This document shows, in pieces, positions 24,598 through 32,709 of a stretch of 64,000 nt of DNA. The position numbers and the translations under genes are program-made. Each line of letters opens with the position of its first letter. The stretch's first letter is position 1. Where the stretch lies: NCBI GenBank assembly GCA_934277945.1, contig CAKQWA010000008.1, positions 1 to 64,000 on the forward strand, in the 5' to 3' direction. Below the pieces are notes generated by a model. That model saw nothing but the letters and a program-made list of their open reading frames with translations, made no database searches and was not told the origin of the DNA. The DNA comes from an uncultured Alphaproteobacteria bacterium. GTDB lineage: Bacteria; Pseudomonadota; Alphaproteobacteria; CAAGCB01; CAG-977.

Positions 24598-25968
24598 ATG
24601 AGCGTGCAAACCGTTGTCGACGCGCAAAGGGAATTTTTCAACACCGGCGCGACCTTGCCCGTCAAGTTCCGTCTGGACGCTTTGACGAAATTGGAACGGG
24701 CGATTAAGGCGCGGGAAAGCGAAATCTGCGACGCGCTGGCGGCGGATTTGGGCAAAAGCCGCTTTGAAAGTTATATGTGCGAAATCGGGCTTGTCCTGTC
24801 CGAAATCTCCTATATGAAAAAGCATTTGAAACGCTACGCCAAGCCCCGCAGAGTGCCGATGCCTTTGGCGCAGTTTCATGCGGCGGGCTTTGAAATGCCG
24901 TCCCCGTACGGCGTCGTTCTGGTCATGAGTCCGTGGAACTATCCGTTCATGCTGGCGGTCGAACCCGCCGTGGACGCGTTGGCGGCGGGCAACACCGTCG
25001 TGATTAAACCGGGGGCGTACGCGGCGCGCACAAGCGAAATTTTGGCGCGGCTGTTCGCGTCCTGCCTGCCCGAACAACTGGTGTCGGTGGTGCAGGGCGG
25101 TCACGAGGTGAACACGACGCTTCTGGACACGAAATTCGACTATATTTTCTTTACGGGCGGCAAAGTCGTCGGACAGATCGTCATGCGCAAGGCGGCGGAG
25201 CATTTGACTCCCGTTTCGCTGGAACTGGGCGGCAAAAGCCCGTGCATCGTCGACGAAACGGCGGATTTGAAACTGGCGGCGAAGCGCATTGTTTTCGGCA
25301 AATTTTTGAATTTGGGACAAACGTGTGTCGCGCCCGATTACGTCTTGGTGCACGAAAGCGTGAAAAACGATTTCCTGATTGCCGTGAAATCGGAAATCCG
25401 CGACCAGTTCGGCGCGCGCGTTTTCGATAATGAAAATTACGGCAAAATCATCAATGAAAAGCATTTCGAGCGTCTGCTGAAACTGTTTCAGGGCGAAAAC
25501 ATCGTTTGCGGCGGGGAATACGACGCGGAAAAGTTGCGCATCGCCCCGACGGTGATTACGAACGTTTCCATGCAAAGCCCGTGTATGCAGGAAGAAATCT
25601 TCGGACCAGTCTTGCCCGTTTTGGAATATAAAACGCAGGAGGACGTTGAAAACGTCATTGCGCAAAATCCGACGCCGCTCGCGCTGTATTACTTTACCGC
25701 GAAAGGCAAAAAAGCGCGCGCGTTTATGCAGCGGGTTCAGTTCGGCGGCGGCTGCATCAACGATACGATCATTCATCTGGCGAATTCGGCGACGGGCTTC
25801 GGCGGCGTGGGCGCGAGCGGTATGGGGGCGTATCACGGCAAAAAGGGCTTTGACACGTTTACGCACTATAAAAGCGTGGTCGATAAAAAAACGTGGCTTG
25901 ACCTGCCGTTCCGCTATCAACCGTATTCGGCGTTTAAAGAAAAACTCATCCGCCTGTTTTTGCGGTGA
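24598..25968 (+). CDS. Aldehyde dehydrogenase, class 3 (fatty-aldehyde type)
   Basis: This 456-aa protein has the short form of the class 3 / fatty-aldehyde group. Marks are MSPWNYPFMLAVEPAVDALA, FFTGGKVVGQIVM, the general-base Glu in SLELGGKSPCIVD and the catalytic Cys in LGQTCVAPDY. EEIFGPVLPVLEY and the late GGCINDTIIHLANS are as in the family. It oxidises an aldehyde to the acid with NAD(P)+. AAGGAGAA stands just before ATG 24598. It is the last gene of the SCP2/ADH/ALDH operon, which ends in a terminator. Confidence 0.93.
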   Translation: MSVQTVVDAQREFFNTGATLPVKFRLDALTKLERAIKARESEICDALAADLGKSRFESYMCEIGLVLSEISYMKKHLKRYAKPRRVPMPLAQFHAAGFEMPSPYGVVLVMSPWNYPFMLAVEPAVDALAAGNTVVIKPGAYAARTSEILARLFASCLPEQLVSVVQGGHEVNTTLLDTKFDYIFFTGGKVVGQIVMRKAAEHLTPVSLELGGKSPCIVDETADLKLAAKRIVFGKFLNLGQTCVAPDYVLVHESVKNDFLIAVKSEIRDQFGARVFDNENYGKIINEKHFERLLKLFQGENIVCGGEYDAEKLRIAPTVITNVSMQSPCMQEEIFGPVLPVLEYKTQEDVENVIAQNPTPLALYYFTAKGKKARAFMQRVQFGGGCINDTIIHLANSATGFGGVGASGMGAYHGKKGFDTFTHYKSVVDKKTWLDLPFRYQPYSAFKEKLIRLFLR

Positions 25969-25971
25969 AGA

Positions 25972-26000
25972 AAAGCCCTTTGTTTCAAGCAAAGGGCTTT
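25972..26000 (+). terminator. Terminator after the aldehyde dehydrogenase
   Basis: A perfect 11-bp stem AAAGCCCTTTG / CAAAGGGCTTT with a 7-nt loop. It may act in both directions and also stop transcripts from queH. Confidence 0.88.
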
Positions 26001-26032
26001 CGTTTTATTCATCTTATCGCTTTATTCGCACC

Positions 26033-26149
26033 TTATTCCGCCTCTTTATTCAAGATCATTTCCGCCGGATATTTTTCGGGGGAGGGCGATTTGCCCGAAG
26101 CCAAGCGTTTTAAAATGTCGTAATCTTTGTTTGTCAGGATGTCCGTCAT
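26033..26149 (-). CDS. 38-aa small protein coupled to queH
   Basis: ATG 26149 overlaps the queH stop (ATGA at 26146-26149). The product reads MTDILTNKDYDILKRLASGK, then SPSPEKYPAEMILNKEAE, a hydrophilic helical peptide with sensible composition. No family is recognised. Coupling and codon use favour a real small gene over chance. Confidence 0.55.
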   Translation of the reverse strand: MTDILTNKDYDILKRLASGKSPSPEKYPAEMILNKEAE

Positions 26150-26715
26150 GCTTTTTCGTCCGAAGAAACGGGGCGCGGCTTTGCCTTGCGCGCGCTGTAC
26201 GGACAGCCGCAATAGTCCTGTTCGTACAAGCCGAGTTCTTTAATCAGTTGCGGGCGTCGGTTTTCCAAGCCGCCTTTGCGCCAGTTCGTCGTGTCGTAGG
26301 GGACGACGCCGGCGCACGCCGCTTCGCCCGCTTCGCACACTTGATTGAAATCCTTGTGTCTGGACACGCCGAAAACGCTTGTCACGGCGTCGAAGCCGTT
26401 TTCTTTCGCGTACGCCGCCGCGCGTTTCAGGCGCATATAAAAGCATCGGGAGCAACGCGCCGCGCGTTCGGGCAAATCTTCCAGTCCGCGCACGGCTTGC
26501 GCCCAGTTTTCCGGATCGTACTCCAAATTGACGAACGGCGCGCCGAAGCGTTCGCACAGGCGTTTTTGTTCGTCGCGGCGTTTGACGTATTCGCTTTCGG
26601 GGGCGATGTTCGGATTGTAAAACAAGACGGTGAAATCCGCTCCCTCTCGCGCCAGTTTTTCGATGACGGCGCAGGAGCACGGGGCGCAACACGATACCAG
26701 AAGCGTTTTTGGCAT
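26146..26715 (-). CDS. queH: Epoxyqueuosine reductase QueH
   Basis: This 189-aa enzyme of the QueH (formerly DUF208) family carries out the last step of queuosine synthesis in tRNA, independent of the cobalamin enzyme QueG. The diagnostic Cys groups are present: VSCCAPCSC near the N-terminus, RAARCSRCFYMRL in the middle and DYCGCPYS at the end; FYNPNIAPESEY and SVFGVSRHKDF also fit. ATG 26715 is chosen with GGAAGA upstream; the frame runs further but without a start signal. The oxygen-sensitive iron-sulfur enzyme suits an anaerobe. Confidence 0.92.
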   Translation of the reverse strand: MPKTLLVSCCAPCSCAVIEKLAREGADFTVLFYNPNIAPESEYVKRRDEQKRLCERFGAPFVNLEYDPENWAQAVRGLEDLPERAARCSRCFYMRLKRAAAYAKENGFDAVTSVFGVSRHKDFNQVCEAGEAACAGVVPYDTTNWRKGGLENRRPQLIKELGLYEQDYCGCPYSARKAKPRPVSSDEKA

Positions 26716-26760
26716 TTTATCTTCCCGATTGTTTTTCCGATGAAAAATCTTTCCAAATGA

Positions 26761-26792
26761 AAAACGGCTTAAAGAGAACTTCAAGCCGTTTT
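26761..26792 (-). terminator. Terminator after the Cys-rich gene
   Basis: A perfect 10-bp stem AAAACGGCTT / AAGCCGTTTT with a 12-nt loop, 19 nt beyond the stop at 26811 on the minus strand. Confidence 0.75.
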
Positions 26793-26810
26793 CTTAAAAA
26801 ATGAGGGGAA

Positions 26811-27152
26811 TTATTTTTTCGCGGCGGCTTTTTTCGCCGTTGTTTTTTTCGCGGCGGGCTTCTTTTCCTCTTTTTCGGCTTTCACGACCGTTTTTTTCGC
26901 GGCGGCTTTTTTGGCGGGTTTCTTTTCTTCTTCACATTCGCATTTACATTCGCAAGGACCGCCCGCTTTTCTGCATTCGCAGTCGGGACCGCATTCGCAG
27001 GGCGATTTGCCGCAGCAGGGGCAGACGCCTTCTTCGCATTTGCATTCGCCGGCTTCCGCTTCCAGCCAGCAGTCGATTTCCACACCTTCGGGGCAACCGT
27101 TGTTCAGCCAGATGTAATAAGCGGCTTCGCGGATTTCATTTTCATTAGCCAT
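26811..27152 (-). CDS. DUF2934 protein with Cys-rich and Lys/Ala-rich tails
   Basis: This 113-aa protein is in three parts. Residues 5-32 (EIREAAYYIWLNNGCPEGVE, then CWLEAE) match the short DUF2934 module. Residues 33-72 hold about 16 Cys in CxC, CC and CxxC spacing (GECKCEEGVCPCCGKSPCEC, then GPDCECRKAGGPCECKC), as in a metallothionein or zinc-binding protein. Residues 75-113 are a Lys/Ala tail with histone H1-like AAKK repeats. GGAGAAG precedes the ATG. A metal-binding protein that sticks to DNA or RNA through its tail is a reasonable guess; nothing in the context tests it. Confidence 0.8.
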   Translation of the reverse strand: MANENEIREAAYYIWLNNGCPEGVEIDCWLEAEAGECKCEEGVCPCCGKSPCECGPDCECRKAGGPCECKCECEEEKKPAKKAAAKKTVVKAEKEEKKPAAKKTTAKKAAAKK

Positions 27153-27257
27153 GACGTGTCTTCTCCTTTTACTTGACGATTGAGTGCCTTCACATCTTTA
27201 CGTTACCGATTTTTTATAAAAAATTCAATCGCTTTCGTACGGTTTTGCGTAAAGATT

Positions 27258-27944
27258 TTATGACAGTTCGTACATCTTGAACGGTTTGACGTTCCAAGCG
27301 GCGCATTTCCAGCCCGAACCGTCGTTTTCAAACACGCACACGCCGCCCGTCGCGACCTTGATGTCGTTTTGCGCGCAAAAGGAGTCGTAATCGCCCGTAA
27401 TGACAGGAGCGAAGCGGATCGTGCCGTTGGAGGACACGACGAAAACGGTTTCGTTCTCGGCGATTTTGCCTGCGAAATCCGTCCAAAAGGCGCGCATGGC
27501 GTTCACGTCAGCCATCCAGCCGTCCGGCAGGGTCGCGTTTTTGTTCCACGCGTTGATGACTTCCTGACCTTTTTGCGCGATTTGCTCGGCGGCCGGATTT
27601 TCAACGCCGTCCTTTTTCAGATACAATCGTCCCAAGCGGTCGACGACGGCGTCTTCGGTTTTGTTTTCGTCCGCGCCGTAGTCGATTTCGCGCAAGCCTT
27701 CCTCTATGGCGACAGGCAGGTCGAATCCCGCCTGTTTCAAGGCGTATTCTGCCGTGTGGAGCGTGCGTTTGAGCGGCGCGGCGTAAACGCGGTCGGGCTT
27801 CAATCCGTTTTCTTTGAGGTATTCGCCGACGCATCTGGCGCGGGTCGTTTCCACCAATTCCAAATCCGTGCGGGCGCCGACGCGCGTGGGCGTTTCCCCT
27901 TTGGCGAACGTGTTGCCGTGGCGCGCGATAACCAGTCTTTTCAT
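27258..27944 (-). CDS. Histidine phosphatase family protein with a missing second His
   Basis: This 228-aa protein starts LVIARHGNTFAKGETPTRVG, the catalytic RHG motif of the phosphoglycerate-mutase-like phosphatases, and has RVYAAPLKRTLHTAEYAL and EGLREIDYG as in the family. At the place of the second catalytic His (usually V-S-H-G) it reads FVVSSNGTIRFAP, so that His is absent. It could be inactive, or use another residue. It lies 5 nt after kdsB, so the two are cotranscribed. A role in sugar-phosphate turnover near Kdo activation is inference. Confidence 0.8.
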   Translation of the reverse strand: MKRLVIARHGNTFAKGETPTRVGARTDLELVETTRARCVGEYLKENGLKPDRVYAAPLKRTLHTAEYALKQAGFDLPVAIEEGLREIDYGADENKTEDAVVDRLGRLYLKKDGVENPAAEQIAQKGQEVINAWNKNATLPDGWMADVNAMRAFWTDFAGKIAENETVFVVSSNGTIRFAPVITGDYDSFCAQNDIKVATGGVCVFENDGSGWKCAAWNVKPFKMYELS

Positions 27945-27949
27945 TTCGC

Positions 27950-28771
27950 TTATTCCTTAATCAGTTCGCCGTATTCTTCGATAATCGCTTCGACGCGGGC
28001 GACGTCTTCGGGAGAATCGACCCCGCTGGTCGTTTTGCGGTTGCCGTAATCGACCTCGACGGCTTTGACGCGCGCGCCGTTGTACAAAAAGCGCATTTGT
28101 TCCAAGCCTTCGACGCAATCGTCTTCGTAAACGCTTTTTTCCATGTTGAAATAGTTTTCCAGCGTTTCAAACGTGTAGGCGTACAGTCCGACGTGGCGGC
28201 GCACGGGGCTTTTTTCAAACTTTTCGCGGGCTTTTTCGGGCTTGCGGATCATCGGCACGACGTTTTTGGAAAACGCCATCGCGTAGCCGTTCTTGTCGAC
28301 AAGCACGCTTGTGCCCGACGCGGGCGTCGCTTTTTTGGATTCGACAAAGCGGTCGTATTCGTCCCAGCTCAACCGGATGCACGGCGTGAACACGTCGCCG
28401 CCCTGCGATTTCCAAGCGTCGATCAACTGCTGGATGATGTGCGGCGGGCAAAGCGGATTGTCGCCTTGCAGATTGACGACGAAAGCGGGCTTTGTTTTCG
28501 ACGCGGCTTCGTAGCAGCGTTCCGTGCCGGATTTGCAGTTTTCGCTTGTCATGACGACGGGGATGCCCTGTTCTTTGCAGAACGATTCGATGCGCGCGTC
28601 GTCGGTGGCGACGCAATAGGCGCAGTTGTCGTTGTTTTTGCTGATGAACGCGGCGATTTGCGCGACGCGCCTGATCATTTCCACGCCCTTGATTTTGACC
28701 AGCGGCTTGCCGGGCAGGCGCGTGGAATGGTAGCGGGCGGGAATGACGATGAGGATGTTTTTGTCGGACAT
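27950..28771 (-). CDS. kdsB: CMP-Kdo synthetase (KdsB)-like cytidylyltransferase
   Basis: This 273-aa protein activates Kdo with CTP for LPS inner core synthesis. The N-terminus ILIVIPARYHSTRLPGKPLV is the family's CTP-binding start. SGTERCYEA, VVNLQGDNPLCPP, MAFSKNVVPMIR, VGLYAYTFETLENY and the final GVDSPEDVARVE follow in the right order. Usual KdsB has QGDEP; here it is QGDNP, and the protein is about 25 residues longer than the E. coli enzyme, so a related 3-deoxy sugar cannot be excluded. kdsD at 46.5 kb supplies the same pathway. Confidence 0.85.
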   Translation of the reverse strand: MSDKNILIVIPARYHSTRLPGKPLVKIKGVEMIRRVAQIAAFISKNNDNCAYCVATDDARIESFCKEQGIPVVMTSENCKSGTERCYEAASKTKPAFVVNLQGDNPLCPPHIIQQLIDAWKSQGGDVFTPCIRLSWDEYDRFVESKKATPASGTSVLVDKNGYAMAFSKNVVPMIRKPEKAREKFEKSPVRRHVGLYAYTFETLENYFNMEKSVYEDDCVEGLEQMRFLYNGARVKAVEVDYGNRKTTSGVDSPEDVARVEAIIEEYGELIKE

Positions 28772-28857
28772 GATTTTTTTTCCTTATTATTTCTTTATGC
28801 TTTTTGTATCTTTTCCGCGCTTTTGCGTCAAGAGGATTAAAACTTTCTCGAAATGTT

Positions 28858-28886
28858 TTGAGCAAAACGCTTTTCTGTGCTTTAAT
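28858..28886 (+). promoter_or_regulatory. Candidate promoter of the glucan operon
   Basis: TTGAGC, a 17-nt spacer and TTTAAT end 33 nt upstream of the glgE ATG. Confidence 0.5.
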
Positions 28887-28918
28887 AGCCCAACCGCTAC
28901 TTATTCGGAGAATTTAAC

Positions 28919-31015
28919 ATGGACAGCGCACGCAGAATTAAACCCAAAGGAACCCCCGTGTTTCGCACGGACGTCACGACCAAAGGCTTCATCATGAAAG
29001 AAACGAAGCATCATGTGATGGACTTTTCCGCCAGTTCGCCGATTACGATCGAGGATGTTTATCCGGAAATCGATTCGGGGCGCTTCGCCGTCAAGCGCGA
29101 AGTCGGCGACACGATGGACGTTTACGCCACGATTTTCAAAGACGGGCACGATTTGTTGAGCGCCGTCGTCATGTGCCGCCGCGCCGATTCTCAGGAGTGG
29201 TGGGAAGTCCCCATGGTGCAGGTCAACGAGGGCGAGCAACGCTGGGGCGGCACGCTGTATTTCTGGGAAAACACCCGCTATGTGTACACGATCGAGGCTT
29301 GGGTGGACGAATACGGCACTTGGGTCGACGGTTTGATTAAAAAACTGGACGCGGGACAGCAGGTCGGCGTCGAATTGGAAGAGGGGGCGCGCATGATTCG
29401 CAAAACGTTGCAGCGCGTCGAAAACGACAACGACGTGCGCGATCCCGAAGCGCAAAGACTGGATATCGACCTGTTCCGCGAAGTGCTGGATGTGTACGAC
29501 AAACTGGAAGACCAGTACGAAGTCGCGCAACTGCTTTTGGACGACGGCTTGATTTCCGCGATGGCGCGCTGGCCCGACAAGGAAAAGGCGTACCGCTACG
29601 ATCGCGAACTGGAAGTCTGGGTCGATCGCGAACGCGCGCGTTTCGGCGCGTGGTACGAAATGTTCCCGCGCAACCAGAGCGAAGAATGGGGCAAGCACGG
29701 CACGTTCAAAGATTGCGAACGCCGTCTGCCCGACATTCAGGCAATGGGCTTCGACGTTTTGTATCTGCTGCCGATTCACCCGATCGGACGCATCCACCGC
29801 AAAGGCAAGAACAACACGCTGGTCGCTTATGACGACGACGTCGGTTCGCCGTACGCTGTCGGTTCCTACGAAGGCGGCCACACGGCGATTCATCCCGAAC
29901 TGGGCACGCTGGACGATTTCCGTTCGCTTGTTCACAAGGCGCAGGAACTGGACATGGAGGTCGCGCTGGATTTCGCCATTCAATGCGCGCCCGACCACCC
30001 GTGGATTAAAGAGCATCCCGAATGGTTCAGTTTCCGTCCCGACGGCACGATTAAATACGCCGAAAATCCGCCGAAAAAATATCAGGACATCGTGAACGTC
30101 GATTTTTACTGCGAACAGTCCGAATCCCTGTGGTTCGAACTGCGCGACACGTTCTTGTACTGGGCGAACGAGGGCGTGCGCATCTTCCGCGTCGACAATC
30201 CGCACACGAAATCCGTTCCGTTCTGGGAATGGGTCATTCGCGAAGTGCAGAGCGTGTATCCCGACACGCTGTTTCTGGCGGAGGCTTTCACCAAACCGCC
30301 GATGATGAAAATGCTGGCGAAAGTCGGATTTTCGCAGTCCTACACTTATTTCACTTGGCGCGAATCCCGCTACGAACTGGAAAAGTATTTCAAGGAACTG
30401 ACGACGACGGAAATGAAAGAATACTATCGTCCGAACCTGTTCCCGACAACGCCCGACATCATGCCGATGTATCTGCACGGCGCGCCGCGCTCGGCGTTCA
30501 TCATCCGCTTTATTCTGGCGGCGACGCTTTCGCCGTCCTACGGCATTCTGAACGGATACGAACTGTGCGAAAACGACGGCATTCCCGGACGAGAGGAATA
30601 CAACAACTCCGAAAAATACGAAATCCGCCAGCGCGACTGGAACGCGTGGGGCAACATCAAGGATCTGATTGCCCAAATCAACTGGATCCGCGGTGAAAAC
30701 TACGCCTTGCAGTTGTACGAAAATCTGCGTTTCTACGGGTCGGAAAACGAAAACATCATGTTCTACGGCAAAATGACCGAAGACAAGAGCAACATGATTT
30801 TCGTCGCGCTCAGTCTGGACGCGTATCACGGTCAGGCGGGACACATCTACTTTCCGACGGACGAAATGAACGTCGCCCCCGGCGGTCGCTTCTGGGTAGA
30901 AGAGCTTATGAGCGGCAGAGAGTTCGAGGTGCGCGGCTCGGAATTCTGGGTGAACCTGTATCCCGCCGGCAATCAGGTCGAGATTTACCGCGTTCATCCG
31001 ATAGATTGGGCATAA
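28919..31015 (+). CDS. glgE: Maltosyltransferase GlgE (alpha-1,4-glucan:maltose-1-P)
   Basis: This 698-aa GH13_3 enzyme adds maltose from maltose 1-phosphate to the end of an alpha-1,4-glucan. The GlgE-specific N-domain starts ITIEDVYPEIDSGRFAVKRE. In the barrel, the nucleophile is D426 in FRVDNPHTKS and the acid/base is E455 in FLAEAFTKPP. GLSQSYTYF-like FSQSYTYFTWR and the C-terminal GQAGHIYFP fit. GGAG lies upstream of ATG 28919. The start is near a second Met at residue 26 that cannot be excluded. It is followed by the kinase that makes its substrate. Confidence 0.95.
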   Translation: MDSARRIKPKGTPVFRTDVTTKGFIMKETKHHVMDFSASSPITIEDVYPEIDSGRFAVKREVGDTMDVYATIFKDGHDLLSAVVMCRRADSQEWWEVPMVQVNEGEQRWGGTLYFWENTRYVYTIEAWVDEYGTWVDGLIKKLDAGQQVGVELEEGARMIRKTLQRVENDNDVRDPEAQRLDIDLFREVLDVYDKLEDQYEVAQLLLDDGLISAMARWPDKEKAYRYDRELEVWVDRERARFGAWYEMFPRNQSEEWGKHGTFKDCERRLPDIQAMGFDVLYLLPIHPIGRIHRKGKNNTLVAYDDDVGSPYAVGSYEGGHTAIHPELGTLDDFRSLVHKAQELDMEVALDFAIQCAPDHPWIKEHPEWFSFRPDGTIKYAENPPKKYQDIVNVDFYCEQSESLWFELRDTFLYWANEGVRIFRVDNPHTKSVPFWEWVIREVQSVYPDTLFLAEAFTKPPMMKMLAKVGFSQSYTYFTWRESRYELEKYFKELTTTEMKEYYRPNLFPTTPDIMPMYLHGAPRSAFIIRFILAATLSPSYGILNGYELCENDGIPGREEYNNSEKYEIRQRDWNAWGNIKDLIAQINWIRGENYALQLYENLRFYGSENENIMFYGKMTEDKSNMIFVALSLDAYHGQAGHIYFPTDEMNVAPGGRFWVEELMSGREFEVRGSEFWVNLYPAGNQVEIYRVHPIDWA

Positions 31016-31022
31016 GACGTCG

Positions 31023-31065
31023 CGGGGCGCAAGGAAGATAAAAAATCTGTTTTCTTTGCGCCCCG
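31023..31065 (+). promoter_or_regulatory. Hairpin between glgE and pep2
   Basis: CGGGGCGCAA pairs perfectly with TTGCGCCCCG, with GAA/TTC pairing inside, leaving a loop of about 20 nt. Only three T follow, so it is a poor terminator. It may instead stabilise or weaken the glgE-pep2 message. A TATACT at 31074-31079, 35 nt before ATG 31114, could be a second -10 box. Confidence 0.5.
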
Positions 31066-31113
31066 TTTGCGTCTATACTGATAAAAAATTTATCTTTTTT
31101 GGTGGTGCTCACT

Positions 31114-32709
31114 ATGATTTCTCAATTCAATACGCAAGCCGTCATCGACACGCAGTCGGCGTCTTTCGACGCCATGCTGAAAGAGGAAGAATTTGCAAAC
31201 GGCTTCAAAAAACGCTTGGCGGCGTTCATGCCGGCGAAACGCTGGTACGGCGCGAAAGACGATGAAATCGTCGATATGGCTTTTGAACACGTTTGCCCGC
31301 TGAACGACGCGCATCAGACGCATTTGTGCATCGTGCGCGCGGTTTTGCGAAACGCCGGCGAGCAGTTGTATCAGGTTCCCGTACGCGTCGCGTTCGAGGA
31401 ACGGGCGCAGGAGGTGTGCGACAAGCGCGCCGACGCGGTCATCGCGAAAATCTGCCGCGGCAACGATTGGGGCGTCGTGTACGATGCGGCGGGCGGCGAA
31501 AATTTCGCTTCCGCCATGCTTGAATTGATGGAGAAAAAGGAAAATCTGCCGGTCGCAAACGGCGTGACGCTCAAAACGTTCGCGACGGAAAAGGGGCGCA
31601 ACCTGATCAAGCGCAACCGCGGCGCGCAGGAAAAAATGATGGGCGTGGAGCAGAGCAACACCTCCATTGTCATCGCCAAGAAAATGATGTTGAAAATTTA
31701 TCGGCGCGTGGCGGTCGGGTCGCATCCCGAAGTCGCGACGACGTCGTTTCTGACCGAAACGGCGGGTTTTAAAAACACGCCGGCGTATTTGGGCGTGGCG
31801 GAATTGGAACTGCCGGACGGACGACCTTTGGCGCTGGCGATTTTGCAGGAGTTCGTCGCGAACGAGGGCGACGGCTGGAATTACACGCTGAACTATCTGA
31901 AAAAATTCTTTGAAGCCGCTTTGGAACAGAACGTGGCGGGCGATTATCACGAGGAATACTTGAAACTGGCGCGCCGTTTGGGTGTGCGCACGGCGGAAAT
32001 GCACAAGGCGTTCGCCAAGGGCGAGGACGCGGTGTTCGCGCCCGAACCGGTGACGGCGCGGGATATCGCCGACTGGAAAGCGCAGGTGGCGGCGCAGGAG
32101 CAAAAGACTTTTGCGGCGATGGACGCCAACATCGACAATCTGGCGGGCGAGGCGAAGGTTCTGACCAAAAAACTGGCGGCGCACCGCGCGGACGTGACGA
32201 AGCGTTTGGAAGCGATGATTCCGGCAAACGTGCAGGCGATGAAGACGCGTTTTCACGGCGATTACCACTTGGGGCAGGTCGTTTTGACGCAGGACGGCGA
32301 TTTTTATCTGCTGGATTTCGAGGGCGAGCCGTTGAAGCCGCTGATGGAACGACAAATCAAGCATTGCGTGCTGAAAGACGTCGCGGGCATGGTGCGTTCG
32401 TTCGATTACGCGGCGTTCGGTTCCGTTTTAATGTTCGTTCTGCCCGAACAGCGCGCTTTTCTGACGCCGCTGGTCGCCGATTGGCAGAAACGCGCGACGC
32501 AGGCTTTTCTGGACGGGTATTTTGAAACGGCGCAGGGGCTTGTTTCTTTGCCCGAAGACAGAAAAACGGCGCAGGGTCTGCTGGATTTGTTCTGTATGGA
32601 AAAAGCGCTGTACGAAGTCGTGTATGAATTGATGAACCGGCCCGACTGGGTGTCCATTCCCGTAAACGGCGTTTGCCGCCTGATTGACCTTGAAGGAGAA
32701 AACAGATGA
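31114..32709 (+). CDS. pep2: Maltokinase (Pep2/Mak)
   Basis: This 531-aa kinase phosphorylates maltose with ATP to maltose 1-phosphate, the GlgE substrate. The N-terminal cap domain has MPAKRWYGAKDDE and the kinase lobe shows EQSNTSIVIAKKMMLKIYRR. TEMHKAF-like RTAEMHKAF and the catalytic FHGDYHLGQVVLTQDGDFYL with LLDFEGEP close the site. ATG 31114 is preferred over the upstream TTG 31099. Its stop overlaps the glgB start (ATGA). Family members are usually about 450 aa, so this one has extra sequence at both ends of the kinase. Confidence 0.92.
   Translation: MISQFNTQAVIDTQSASFDAMLKEEEFANGFKKRLAAFMPAKRWYGAKDDEIVDMAFEHVCPLNDAHQTHLCIVRAVLRNAGEQLYQVPVRVAFEERAQEVCDKRADAVIAKICRGNDWGVVYDAAGGENFASAMLELMEKKENLPVANGVTLKTFATEKGRNLIKRNRGAQEKMMGVEQSNTSIVIAKKMMLKIYRRVAVGSHPEVATTSFLTETAGFKNTPAYLGVAELELPDGRPLALAILQEFVANEGDGWNYTLNYLKKFFEAALEQNVAGDYHEEYLKLARRLGVRTAEMHKAFAKGEDAVFAPEPVTARDIADWKAQVAAQEQKTFAAMDANIDNLAGEAKVLTKKLAAHRADVTKRLEAMIPANVQAMKTRFHGDYHLGQVVLTQDGDFYLLDFEGEPLKPLMERQIKHCVLKDVAGMVRSFDYAAFGSVLMFVLPEQRAFLTPLVADWQKRATQAFLDGYFETAQGLVSLPEDRKTAQGLLDLFCMEKALYEVVYELMNRPDWVSIPVNGVCRLIDLEGENR

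Noticed and set aside
28901..30997. 698-codon open frame opposite glgE
   Set aside because: An antisense shadow of a GC-rich gene; no ribosome-binding site or recognisable domain.
31023..31065. Transcription terminator between glgE and pep2
   Set aside because: The stem is strong but only three T follow, and the next gene belongs to the same pathway; I list it as a leader or stabilising hairpin instead.
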